Assembly (NCBI RefSeq): GCF_040144835.1
Contig: NZ_CP151632.1
Coordinates: forward strand, 3,100,001-3,164,000
Source: Microbacterium sp. LWS13-1.2
GTDB lineage: Bacteria; Actinomycetota; Actinomycetes; Actinomycetales; Microbacteriaceae
Reading direction: 5' to 3'
Length of the DNA stretch: 64,000 nucleotides
Below, in pieces: positions 46,749-55,102 of the stretch. The notes under the pieces were generated by a model. It was not told the DNA's origin. It saw nothing but the letters and a program-made list of their open reading frames with translations, and ran no database searches. A program made the translations under genes and the position numbers. The stretch's first letter is position 1, and every line of letters begins with the position of its first letter.

Positions 46749-47351
46749 ATGAATCTCAGGCAGAGAAAGGCGGCGCAAACGCGTCGTCGGATGCTGGATG
46801 TCGCGATCGCGTTGTTCGAGCGGGATGGCTACGAGGCGACCAAGATGGAGAGCATCGCGGAGCAGGCCGAGGTCGGCACGACGACGTTGTACCGCTACTT
46901 CCCGAGCAAGGAACTGTTGCTCCTGGACCAATTCGCGGACGTTCTCGACTGCGCGAGCCGGCTTCGGGCGAGGCCTGACGCGGAGCCACTCGATGTTTCC
47001 CTCGGCGAAGTGCTGCTCGATATCGCTCAGGCGGTCGACGATCCCGGTCGCAACATCGCATCGCTGAGATCTCTGATTGACAGCTCTCCCGGGCCGCGTG
47101 CGAAGCTGTGGGACTACTTCCTGCAGGCCCGCGAGCAGCTCACGGTTGCGATCGCGGAGCGTGAAGGCTTGCCGGCTTCCGATCTCGGAGTTCGGGTGAC
47201 GGCCGCCATGACGCTGGAGCTTCTCCAGATCATCGACGTGACGAGCGCGCAGACCAACCCGTCACCGCCGCACCTCCAAGTGACGACAGCCGTCCTCGGC
47301 CAGCTCCCTCATGCTGCGATCCGCTTCCCTGTCATCCACGCTGTCCCCTAG
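46749..47351 (+). CDS. TetR-family transcriptional regulator of the mannosidase/MFS locus
   Basis: 200 residues. The N-terminal HTH (M-E-S-I-A-E-Q-A-E-V-G-T-T-T-L-Y-R-Y-F-P-S-K) is classical TetR; the rest is helical. It stands between two copies of a TTGGTAGT-x-ACTACCAA palindrome, one before the divergent MFS gene and one before the GH2 gene. The simplest reading is local repression of both arms and itself, relieved by a sugar ligand. ATG 46749 chosen; the longer frame upstream would translate the operators. Confidence 0.88.
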   Translation: MNLRQRKAAQTRRRMLDVAIALFERDGYEATKMESIAEQAEVGTTTLYRYFPSKELLLLDQFADVLDCASRLRARPDAEPLDVSLGEVLLDIAQAVDDPGRNIASLRSLIDSSPGPRAKLWDYFLQAREQLTVAIAEREGLPASDLGVRVTAAMTLELLQIIDVTSAQTNPSPPHLQVTTAVLGQLPHAAIRFPVIHAVP

Positions 47352-47377
47352 GAAAGAGGCTCCTACGCAAACTCCTA

Positions 47378-47396
47378 TTTGGTAGTCACTACCAAA
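47378..47396. promoter_or_regulatory. TetR-type operator, site 2 (before GH2)
   Basis: TTTGGTAGT-C-ACTACCAAA, a perfect 9-1-9 palindrome. A TAACTT -10 candidate begins at 47403, so the operator would cover the -35 and spacer region of the GH2 promoter. Confidence 0.8.
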
Positions 47397-47436
47397 ATGG
47401 TGTAACTTCCATACGGAAGACACAAGGGAGTGCCCC

Positions 47437-50028
47437 ATGAGCGCGCAATCGACCACCTATCGAGTTCCGATCAGCGATTTCGAGCTGGCGGACAGCAATC
47501 GCGGCCTCGCGCCGGACGCTGTCGCCAATGGCGAGGTGAAGTGGACCCCCGCGATCGTTCCAGGCGGCGTGCACGAGTCGCTTCTGGCCGCAGGCCTGAT
47601 CGAGCACCCCTACTTCGATCAGAACGAGGCATCCGTTCGGTGGATGGAGGACCGGGACTGGTGGTACCGGACCACGTTCGCCACCCCCGACGACCTCCGG
47701 CCGGGCGACGCCGTCAGCCTCCTGTTCCACGGGTTGGACACGGTCGTCGACATCTGGCTCAACGGCGCCCTGCTCGGCCATCACGAGAACATGTTCCGGG
47801 CCGCGGAGTATCGGATCGACGGGCAGCTCGAGGCATCCAACACCCTCGTGCTGCGATTCTCCCCGCCCCTCGCGGGTCTGACTACCTCGCAGCCCGCGGT
47901 CGCGCAGCTTCGCCGAGTCGCCGGCGCGCTGATGCCCGATCTTCCCGAGGACCTGGACGTCACCGCGCTGGGTCCGTCACGGGAATTGACCATCGCTTCG
48001 CAGCGACGGAAGGCCATGTTCTCGTGGGGCTGGGACTTCGGTCCTCGCGTGCCCTCGATCGGCATCTGGCGCGGAGTGGAGGTCGTCGTGACCCGCCGCG
48101 CACGCATCGTCGGCCATCACGTTCGAACGGATGCGATCGACCCGGCTGACGCAACCGCGGAGGTCACGGTCGCGGTGGAAGTGGACATCACACGCCCCGG
48201 CCACGCCCTGACCGCGCAGATAGAACTCACCTCCCCTACCGGCCAGAAGAACCGCCTGACCGTCCCGGTCAGCGGCGGGGAGGCCGTCGGGCGGCTCACG
48301 ATCTCAGACGTCGATCTGTGGTGGACACACGACCTGGGTCAGCCATCGCTGTACGACGTTCGGATCCAAATCTTCGATGGCGACGAACTCTGCGATGCCC
48401 TCAGCGACCGGGTGGGCATCAGGACTATCGCGCTGAACCGTTCGGCGGGGCCGGACGGCCAACGCCTCTTCCAGTTCGTCCTCAACGAAGTGCCCGTGTT
48501 TGCGCGAGGGGCCAACTGGCTGCCGGCGAGCACGATGGTCGGTTCCATTCCCGCCGATCGTTACCGAGAGCTGGTGGGTCTCGCGCGGGCCGGCGGCATG
48601 AACATGCTGCGGGTTTGGGGCGGAGGCATCTACGAGTCCGACGCGTTCTACGCCGAGGCCGACGTTAACGGTGTGCTCATCTGGCAAGACTTCATGTTCG
48701 CGTGCGCGGACTATGAGAGCGAAAACCCCGAGCTGCAGCGTGAAGTGGAGTCGGAGGCTCACCATCAGGTACGCCGGCTGCGCAACCGCGCCTGCATCGC
48801 GCTGTGGTGCGGCAACAACGAGGTGCAACTGCTGCATGGCTTCGCGTATCAGCAGTACGAACCCGGAAACTGGGGCTGGCAGATCTTTCACCGCATCCTT
48901 CCCGACGCGGTCAGCCGCTGGGACCCCACCGCGACGTACTGGCCGGGGAGCCCCTGGGGCGAGGACACCCCGGAAGGGTTCATGGCGGTCAATGGTGTGC
49001 TCGATGGTGACCGGCACGCCTGGGAGGTGTGGCATGGTTTCGACGCCGGCGCCGGCGGGGGTGTTGACTACGCGAGCGTGGGCGAGGCTCGTCACTTCCG
49101 CCGATACGCCCGCGACCGCGGCCGGTTCATCAGCGAATTCGGCATTCACTCGTCGCCCGCTCTCTCCACGCTCGCGAGATGGATCCCGGCGTCGGAGTTG
49201 TCGGTTCACAGCTCCTCGTTCGATGCTCACAATAAAGACCACCCGAAGGACAAGGGCGACGCTCTGCTCGAGATCGTGACGGGGCTTCCGCAGACGATCG
49301 AGCAGTACGTGGACTTCACAATGGTCTCTCAAGCAGAGGGCATGAAGTTCGGCATCGAGCACTACCGGCGTCGGCAGCCGAACTGCAGCGGCACGCTGGT
49401 GTGGCAGTTCAACGACGTGTGGCCGGGGATCACCTGGTCGCTGATCGACTACGACACGGTGCCGAAGGCTGCCTACTACGCGAGTGCCCGAGCCTACGCA
49501 CCCGTCATCGCGAGCTTCGTGCATCAGGACGGCGTGCTCAGCTTGTGGGTGTCCAACTCGGGGCTCAACGCCGTCGTCACCGTCGCAACCGTGTCCGTCG
49601 GTGGATTCGACGGGTCGGTGATGCTCGAGGAACAACTCCCGTTGACCATCGAGGCGGCCACTTCCCGCGCGGTGTGGTCCGTCCCGCTGCGCGCGAACCC
49701 GGAGCTGTACGCCTGGGTGAGCAGCGACAACGACGCATTCCCGGCCAATCGCCTGTTCTTCGGTGACGTCAAAGACCTCCCGCTTCCCGCGAGCGACCTG
49801 CGCTCGACGGTGACGATCACAGGCGACACGACCGCGGAGGTGGCTGTCGAGTCCAGCGCGTTCACCTACCTGACACGCGTCACCTCCCCACACCCAGGCG
49901 CGCGCTTCAGCGAGAACTACTTCGACCTCCCACCTCACACCGTTCGAACCATCCGGGTGTCCGGCCTTCCCCACGGGTTCGAACCACAAGATCTCGTGGT
50001 CGGCAGCTATGTGGGGAGCGTGCGCTGA
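47437..50028 (+). CDS. Glycoside hydrolase family 2, beta-mannosidase-like
   Basis: 863 residues: N-terminal sugar-binding domain (D-R-D-W-W-Y-R-T-T-F), an Ig-like domain, then the catalytic TIM barrel with acid/base E462 in C-G-N-N-E-V and nucleophile E567 in I-S-E-F-G-I. The W-G-G-G-I-Y-E segment favours the beta-mannosidase branch of GH2. No signal peptide, so it acts on imported oligosaccharides in the cytoplasm. AGGGAG ribosome site. Its TGA shares one base with the ATG of the next gene (TGATG). Confidence 0.88.
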   Translation: MSAQSTTYRVPISDFELADSNRGLAPDAVANGEVKWTPAIVPGGVHESLLAAGLIEHPYFDQNEASVRWMEDRDWWYRTTFATPDDLRPGDAVSLLFHGLDTVVDIWLNGALLGHHENMFRAAEYRIDGQLEASNTLVLRFSPPLAGLTTSQPAVAQLRRVAGALMPDLPEDLDVTALGPSRELTIASQRRKAMFSWGWDFGPRVPSIGIWRGVEVVVTRRARIVGHHVRTDAIDPADATAEVTVAVEVDITRPGHALTAQIELTSPTGQKNRLTVPVSGGEAVGRLTISDVDLWWTHDLGQPSLYDVRIQIFDGDELCDALSDRVGIRTIALNRSAGPDGQRLFQFVLNEVPVFARGANWLPASTMVGSIPADRYRELVGLARAGGMNMLRVWGGGIYESDAFYAEADVNGVLIWQDFMFACADYESENPELQREVESEAHHQVRRLRNRACIALWCGNNEVQLLHGFAYQQYEPGNWGWQIFHRILPDAVSRWDPTATYWPGSPWGEDTPEGFMAVNGVLDGDRHAWEVWHGFDAGAGGGVDYASVGEARHFRRYARDRGRFISEFGIHSSPALSTLARWIPASELSVHSSSFDAHNKDHPKDKGDALLEIVTGLPQTIEQYVDFTMVSQAEGMKFGIEHYRRRQPNCSGTLVWQFNDVWPGITWSLIDYDTVPKAAYYASARAYAPVIASFVHQDGVLSLWVSNSGLNAVVTVATVSVGGFDGSVMLEEQLPLTIEAATSRAVWSVPLRANPELYAWVSSDNDAFPANRLFFGDVKDLPLPASDLRSTVTITGDTTAEVAVESSAFTYLTRVTSPHPGARFSENYFDLPPHTVRTIRVSGLPHGFEPQDLVVGSYVGSVR

Positions 50029-51197
50029 TGGTCACGATGGCGGGCTCCGCACACGGAGAAGTGTCCGAGGGCTACGAAGGCGTCGCGGAGGCGTTCTTCA
50101 GCGCGCTCGCATCGTCGCCGCGCGGTGGGGCAGCCCTGTGCATCATGGTCGACGGGGTCACGGTTGTCGACCTCTGGGGCGGTGACACGGGACGCGGGCC
50201 GTGGACCCGTGACACGCCGACCGTGTTGTTCTCGTGCAGTAAAGGATTGCTGGCGGTCCTCGTGGCCCGTCTGGTCGAGTCTGACCGCATCGACCTTGAC
50301 GCTCCCGTCGTGGACTACTGGCCAGAGTTCGCGCAAGGGGGGAAACGCGAAGTCACAGTGCGAATGGTGATGTCCCATGCGGCGGGCCTCAGTCATCTGA
50401 CGACGCCGGTCAGCAAGAGCGACATGGTGGAGTGGGACCCCGTCGTCGCCGCCCTCGCGGCGCAGGTGCCGTTGTGGCAACCGGGTGAGGGCTGGTCGTA
50501 TCACGCCATCACCTTCGGATGGATCGTCGGTGAAGTCGTACGGCGCGTCACCGGCCTCACCGTGGGCCAGGCCTTCGCCGACATCGTCGCCACGCCCACG
50601 CACGCTGACGTGTGGTTCGGCGTACCCCGCACCATCCTGGGAAGCGTCGCACGCGTCGAACCCATGGATCGCTTCACCATCAACCTCATTAAGAGACTTC
50701 CCGGAGGCCGCAACGTGATGCGCGCGCTGACGCTCGACGGCGCGCTGCCGGACAGCCTCGTCGGAGACGGCACCGGCTTCAACGATCCCGACCTGCAGGT
50801 CGCCGAGATCCCCGGGGCCGGCGGGATCGGCAGCGCAGTCGGGGTCGCCGCTGTCTGGTCCTCGCTGGTGACAGGAACCGAAGACGTCCGCCCATTGAGT
50901 GCAGCGGTGCGGGCAGACATGACGCGGCCGCGCACCTCGGGAAAGCCGCGGTTGGGAAGTCCGGTCCTGCCAACTCCGCGCTGGGGAACGGGATTCCAGG
51001 TGGATGCTCCGGGCCGCCCGCTTCTGAGCCCCACGTCCTTCGGTCACGACGGCGCGGGTGGGCAGCTCGCGTTCGCCGACACCGAGCGCAGGATGGGATT
51101 CGCGTTCCTGACAAGCCAGATGGGTGGGGTAACCGACCGTCGCTCGCACCGCATCCTCAACGCCCTGCGCCAAGCGACCTCGAGGCGGCGAGGATGA
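50028..51197 (+). CDS. Serine hydrolase, class C beta-lactamase/esterase family
   Basis: 389 residues. S-x-x-K is seen as S-C-S-K-G-L-L and the second motif as Y-H-A-I-T-F-G near residue 164; a late G-H-D-G-A-G-G takes the third-motif position. The family contains esterases such as EstB; no signal peptide is visible. Position between a GH2 glycosidase and a sugar kinase suggests removal of acyl groups from glycan fragments. Coupled to the gene before (TGATG) and after (ATGA). Confidence 0.85.
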   Translation: MVTMAGSAHGEVSEGYEGVAEAFFSALASSPRGGAALCIMVDGVTVVDLWGGDTGRGPWTRDTPTVLFSCSKGLLAVLVARLVESDRIDLDAPVVDYWPEFAQGGKREVTVRMVMSHAAGLSHLTTPVSKSDMVEWDPVVAALAAQVPLWQPGEGWSYHAITFGWIVGEVVRRVTGLTVGQAFADIVATPTHADVWFGVPRTILGSVARVEPMDRFTINLIKRLPGGRNVMRALTLDGALPDSLVGDGTGFNDPDLQVAEIPGAGGIGSAVGVAAVWSSLVTGTEDVRPLSAAVRADMTRPRTSGKPRLGSPVLPTPRWGTGFQVDAPGRPLLSPTSFGHDGAGGQLAFADTERRMGFAFLTSQMGGVTDRRSHRILNALRQATSRRRG

Positions 51198-52135
51198 CGA
51201 CGACCGACGACGGCGATTACGCGCTGGCGATCGATGCTGGCCAGACCGGCATAAGGGTGCGGGTGCGTCGAGCTGGCGCGCTGAGTGCGGAACACGTCAT
51301 GCCCGGCGTGCGCACCCACGAACCGCTGCTGCCCCAACTGGCTGCGGTCGTGAAGGCATTGACAGACACCCCCGGCGCACGTGTCGAGGTCATCTCGGCG
51401 GGCGTCTCCGGACTGACTGCCGATGACTCGGACGCCGCAGCGCTGACGGCTCTGCTCGGAGATCTGCACGTGGATCGAGTGTTCCTGGCTCACGACTCCG
51501 TCACGTCGTATCTCGGTGCACTGGGCACCGACCGAGGAGCCGTCGTCGCGGCCGGCACAGGGGTGGTCACCCTTGCGGTCGGGGACAGGCATGTCGCGCG
51601 TGTGGACGGCTGGGGAAACATCATGGGAGACGCCGGCAGCGGCTACTGGATCGGACGCCAGGGGCTCGAGGCGGCGATGCGCGCCCACGACGGTCGCGGC
51701 GAACGGACCCAACTGCTGCACAGGCTACGTGACCGTTGGGCAGATCCGGAGACGGCGTACATTCGCTTGCAGTCCGATCCGCTCCGGGTCTCCGCAGTCG
51801 CATCGTTCGCGAAGGACGTGACGGAACTGGCATCCACTGACGCAGTGGCGGCTCGAATCTGTAAACGTGCGGCTCGGGAGCTCGCGGCGTCGGTCGTGGC
51901 CAGTCTCGCCCGCGTAGAGGGCGAGAGTGCGTCGTCGGTCAGCACGGTAGGCGGCATCTTCAGGTCGCAACTCATCCTCGGTCAGTTCGAACATCGCCTC
52001 ACGAAGTCCCTGCCAACAGTTCGGTTCGTCTCGCCGCAGGGAGACGGGCTTGACGGTGCCGAAAGATTCCAGACTCTTCCACCGCTGCATCCGCTTTGGG
52101 CCTCTTCGTCGATCAGTCAGCACGGCGCACTGTGA
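51194..52135 (+). CDS. BadF/BcrA-type ATPase, probable amino sugar or sugar kinase
   Basis: 313 residues of the ASKHA fold: phosphate-1 loop A-I-D-A-G-Q-T-G-I-R, phosphate-2 A-G-T-G-V-V, and the G-D-x-G-S-G-Y-W-I-G segment shared with N-acetylglucosamine kinases of the BadF family. Last gene of the GH2 operon; it would phosphorylate the released monosaccharide. The final C-terminal residues are atypical and probably unstructured. Confidence 0.82.
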   Translation: MTTTDDGDYALAIDAGQTGIRVRVRRAGALSAEHVMPGVRTHEPLLPQLAAVVKALTDTPGARVEVISAGVSGLTADDSDAAALTALLGDLHVDRVFLAHDSVTSYLGALGTDRGAVVAAGTGVVTLAVGDRHVARVDGWGNIMGDAGSGYWIGRQGLEAAMRAHDGRGERTQLLHRLRDRWADPETAYIRLQSDPLRVSAVASFAKDVTELASTDAVAARICKRAARELAASVVASLARVEGESASSVSTVGGIFRSQLILGQFEHRLTKSLPTVRFVSPQGDGLDGAERFQTLPPLHPLWASSSISQHGAL

Positions 52136-52277
52136 GCGCTCAGATCTATCCCATGACGGGGTTTATCCGCGATTACGCGGGGGCACTCCGGGCGGGATCT
52201 ATCTCGCGTTCGGCGGGGCTTAGTGGCGCGGCCTTGCTAGCCGCCGGGGCTCGCCTTCCTGCTCGATCCCGGCGGTG

Positions 52278-53219
52278 TCAGCGGGTGACGGGGTCGTCGT
52301 GGTCCAGCATCCGCAGTTCTTCGCGCGTTCCGTACCCCTCCCAGTCGCCATACGACATACAGGCGAATGCTCCGGCGGCGTTACCGAGGTCCAGGCATCC
52401 TGCGAGGTCTCTGCCTTCCACGTGTCCGGCCAGCCATCCGGCGACGAACGCGTCGCCCGCGCCCACAGTGTCCACCGCGACGATCGACTTTGCAGCGCGT
52501 TCGATAATGCCCTCGCCCGTGGAGGCTAGGGCGCCACGGGATCCAAGCTTGACGACCGCGATGCGCGGCCCTAGTTCCTGCAGTCCTCGCCCAGCGTCCT
52601 CGGCGGAGCAATCCTTGTCGAGGACGAGCCGCGCTTCGTCCAGCCCGGCGAATACTACGTCGACATCGGCGAGGATCTCCTGGTGAAACGCGCGCGCGGC
52701 CGTCGCCGACCACAGTGACGTCCGATGGTTCAGGTCGTAGGAGACGAACTGCGCGGGGCTTCGGACGGCCAGGCGCACGGCGTCCGCTCCAGACGCCGAC
52801 AGAGCCGGGGTGATCCCCGTCATGTGGACGACGCTCGCGCCGGTCAGCCGCCCTTCCAAATCGGCAGGGCGAATATGCGACCCGGCCGAGTCGGTGCGGT
52901 GGTAGTCCACCTGCTGCGTGTGGGCCGTACGGCGATGCTTGAGCATGAGCCCGGTGGACGCATCGTCGATGGTCACGTGGGCGGTGACCTTCTCGGCGCG
53001 GAGCTCCCGCTCGATCAGGCGACCGAGCGCGTCGTCTCCGACCCTTCCGACCCAGGACGATCGAACCCCGAGCCGGGCGAGTCCGATCGCGACATTCGAT
53101 TCGGCCCCGCCCATGCTGAGCTTGTATTCGTCGCCTCGGCTGGGCGGACCGTCATCGCGTGCGGCGAACATCGCCATTGTCTCTCCGAAGGTCACGACCG
53201 ACGCGGGCTCGGTAGTCAC
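52278..53219 (-). CDS. PfkB-family sugar kinase, 2-keto-3-deoxygluconate kinase-like
   Basis: 313 residues. PfkB signature D-T-V-G-A-G-D-A-F (catalytic Asp) near the C-terminus and G-G-A-E-S-N-V-A-I-G-L-A-R-L-G at the N-terminus. The start V-V-T-F-G-E-T-M is typical of KDG kinases, and the upstream neighbours are an aldolase and a sugar-acid dehydratase, so KDG to KDPG is the most likely step. GTG start overlaps the stop of the aldolase. Convergent with the BadF gene. Confidence 0.85.
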   Translation of the reverse strand: MTTEPASVVTFGETMAMFAARDDGPPSRGDEYKLSMGGAESNVAIGLARLGVRSSWVGRVGDDALGRLIERELRAEKVTAHVTIDDASTGLMLKHRRTAHTQQVDYHRTDSAGSHIRPADLEGRLTGASVVHMTGITPALSASGADAVRLAVRSPAQFVSYDLNHRTSLWSATAARAFHQEILADVDVVFAGLDEARLVLDKDCSAEDAGRGLQELGPRIAVVKLGSRGALASTGEGIIERAAKSIVAVDTVGAGDAFVAGWLAGHVEGRDLAGCLDLGNAAGAFACMSYGDWEGYGTREELRMLDHDDPVTR

Positions 53220-53887
53220 GATGACCTCGCCGCCACGACCAGATCAAGCGCACGGCGGACTCTCGCCGAGAGGCCCGTCAGGTCACCCTCTGTAGCTCCA
53301 CCGATCAAGGGGCCGCCGATGCTCACGGCGTCCGCCCCGGCGGTGATCCACGGAACGATGTCCTCGAGTCCGACCCCTCCAGATGGAACTAGCGGGATGT
53401 CGGGATACGGACCGTGGATGTGCCGGACGTAGTTCGGGCCGACCGTCTGGGCAGGGAACACCTTCACACAGCTGGCGCCGTCGTTCCACGCGCGGACTAT
53501 CTCGGTCGGCGTGAGCGCTCCGGCAAGGAGCGCGCCGCCCCGCGGGCGAGCGATCTCTGCCACCGCGGGGGCGGCGGACGGCGTGACGAGGAATCGGGCT
53601 CCCGCGTCGAGCGCGCGCTCGGCATCGTCCGCGGCGTGGAGGGTGCCGACGCCGATGCAGGCTTCGTCGAACCGACGGATGAGCGCCGCTAGCTCATTGA
53701 GCACCCCGGGAGTCGTCATGGTTAACTCGATTGTCGCCAGACCGGCCTCGCATAGGGCCTCAAGGAGCGGCGAGAGTTGCGATACGTCGCGCGTCCGGAC
53801 GACGGCGATGACGCCTTGGCGCCGGGTGGATTCGGGAAGGGGCACGCGCTGCGTGGCTCCTGCCACCCCGTTGGACCCCGGTTCCAT
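53216..53887 (-). CDS. KDPG/KHG-type aldolase
   Basis: 223 residues. Class I aldolase of the KDPG family: E54 in T-I-E-L-T-M, G-V-G-T-L, and the Schiff-base K142 in C-V-K-V-F-P-A. It cleaves 2-keto-3-deoxy-6-phosphogluconate (or the galacto form) to pyruvate and a triose phosphate. Overlaps the dehydratase upstream (ATGA) and the kinase downstream. Confidence 0.9.
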   Translation of the reverse strand: MEPGSNGVAGATQRVPLPESTRRQGVIAVVRTRDVSQLSPLLEALCEAGLATIELTMTTPGVLNELAALIRRFDEACIGVGTLHAADDAERALDAGARFLVTPSAAPAVAEIARPRGGALLAGALTPTEIVRAWNDGASCVKVFPAQTVGPNYVRHIHGPYPDIPLVPSGGVGLEDIVPWITAGADAVSIGGPLIGGATEGDLTGLSARVRRALDLVVAARSS

Positions 53888-54969
53888 CAGTCAGCCCGGA
53901 ACGGCTCGACGGCTTCCGCGAGGAACGCGATCCCGTGCCCGGGTCGTTCCGAGGGGCGCACGAAGCCGTCGACGATCTCCTGAGGATCCTCCAGATAAGC
54001 GTCGAGCGCGAACGCGTGCTTCTCGAGGAAGACTGGGCGCTCCGCGAGGCACAGGATGTGTGCGTTCAATTCGTCCGCGTAGTGGCTGCTCGCATCGATA
54101 CCGGCCGCATTCGCGGCTCGCAGCGCTTCGATTGCCACGGTCACACCGCCATTGGTGACCGGGTCCACCTGGAAGACGTCGCTGCCGCCGGCTCTCGCGT
54201 ACGCGTGGAATTCCGCGGGCGAGTGGAAGCTCTCTCCTACCGACAGCGGGGTGCTCGTCTCGCGGCGCAGGTGGGCGTGGCCCTCGATGTCCTCCGGGGT
54301 GAGCGGCTCCTCGAGCCAGCGAAGCTCAAATGGCTCGAGCTGCCGTGCCGCTTCGAGAGCCTCGTCGCGGTCCCACGCCATGTTCGCGTCGACCATCAGA
54401 TCGACCGCGGTCCCGAGGTGGTCGCGCACGGCCGCCACGCGCTCGATGTCCTCACTCAGAGTGGGGCGGCCGACCTTCATCTTCACGCCACGCAGGCCCC
54501 GTGCCTTGTAGCCGTCGATCTGCTCGAGCAGGTCCTCGGTCGACTTCTGCAGATCCACCCCCGAGCCGTAGGTCGGGAGCTCCTTCGACTGCGCCCCAAT
54601 AGCGCGATACAGCGGAACACCGTCCGCCTTCGCGTATGCATCCCATAGCGCCATGTCCAGCGCCGCGATCGCGAACGACGTGAGTCCACCCCGGCCGATG
54701 TAGAGCATGCGGCGCCAGACGTGACGCCACGCGTCCTCCGGTGAAGCGAAATCGAGCCCGATCACCGCATCTGCGATCTCGTGATCGATGAGGGATCGGA
54801 TCGCACGCCCGCCTTTGCCGATCGTGTACGCGTAGCCGAATCCGTCTGCCAGGTCCGTGTGCACGTTCACGAACACCAACTCCTCGGTGTCGATCGCGCC
54901 GTGCCCACCGTCCTCCGAGGGGGGAAGGGGGAGACGGAAGTAGTCGGTGGAGAGCGACATGATGCGCAT
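53887..54969 (-). CDS. Enolase-superfamily sugar-acid dehydratase (mandelate racemase/MLE type)
   Basis: 360 residues. The N-terminal capping domain is followed by a barrel with K-M-K-V-G-R (K-x-K) and metal ligands in V-D-A-N (Asp), E-E-P-L (Glu) and V-G-E-S (Glu), then S-S-H-Y-A (His of the His-Asp dyad). With KDG kinase and KDPG aldolase it completes a phosphorylative Entner-Doudoroff-type branch for an aldonic acid; which acid cannot be told. Start MRIMSLS at 54969 is first of two close Mets. First gene of the operon, divergent from iclR. Confidence 0.88.
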   Translation of the reverse strand: MRIMSLSTDYFRLPLPPSEDGGHGAIDTEELVFVNVHTDLADGFGYAYTIGKGGRAIRSLIDHEIADAVIGLDFASPEDAWRHVWRRMLYIGRGGLTSFAIAALDMALWDAYAKADGVPLYRAIGAQSKELPTYGSGVDLQKSTEDLLEQIDGYKARGLRGVKMKVGRPTLSEDIERVAAVRDHLGTAVDLMVDANMAWDRDEALEAARQLEPFELRWLEEPLTPEDIEGHAHLRRETSTPLSVGESFHSPAEFHAYARAGGSDVFQVDPVTNGGVTVAIEALRAANAAGIDASSHYADELNAHILCLAERPVFLEKHAFALDAYLEDPQEIVDGFVRPSERPGHGIAFLAEAVEPFRAD

Positions 54970-55102
54970 GGAAAGCACGGTCCTTTTCTTCGAAAGCCTG
55001 TTCGGCACGGCTCGGGCCGCCTCGACGCGAGCCTGAGTCGTTGTCGAACATTCCTCAGCCGCAACTTGACATCGCGACAGAGGTCGGTATGTAATTCGTA
55101 GC

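Noticed and set aside
52278..54969. Sulfo-Entner-Doudoroff pathway for sulfoquinovose
   Set aside because: No GH31 sulfoquinovosidase, sulfoquinovose dehydrogenase, sulfogluconolactonase or sulfolactaldehyde dehydrogenase is present, and a KDG kinase is not part of that route.
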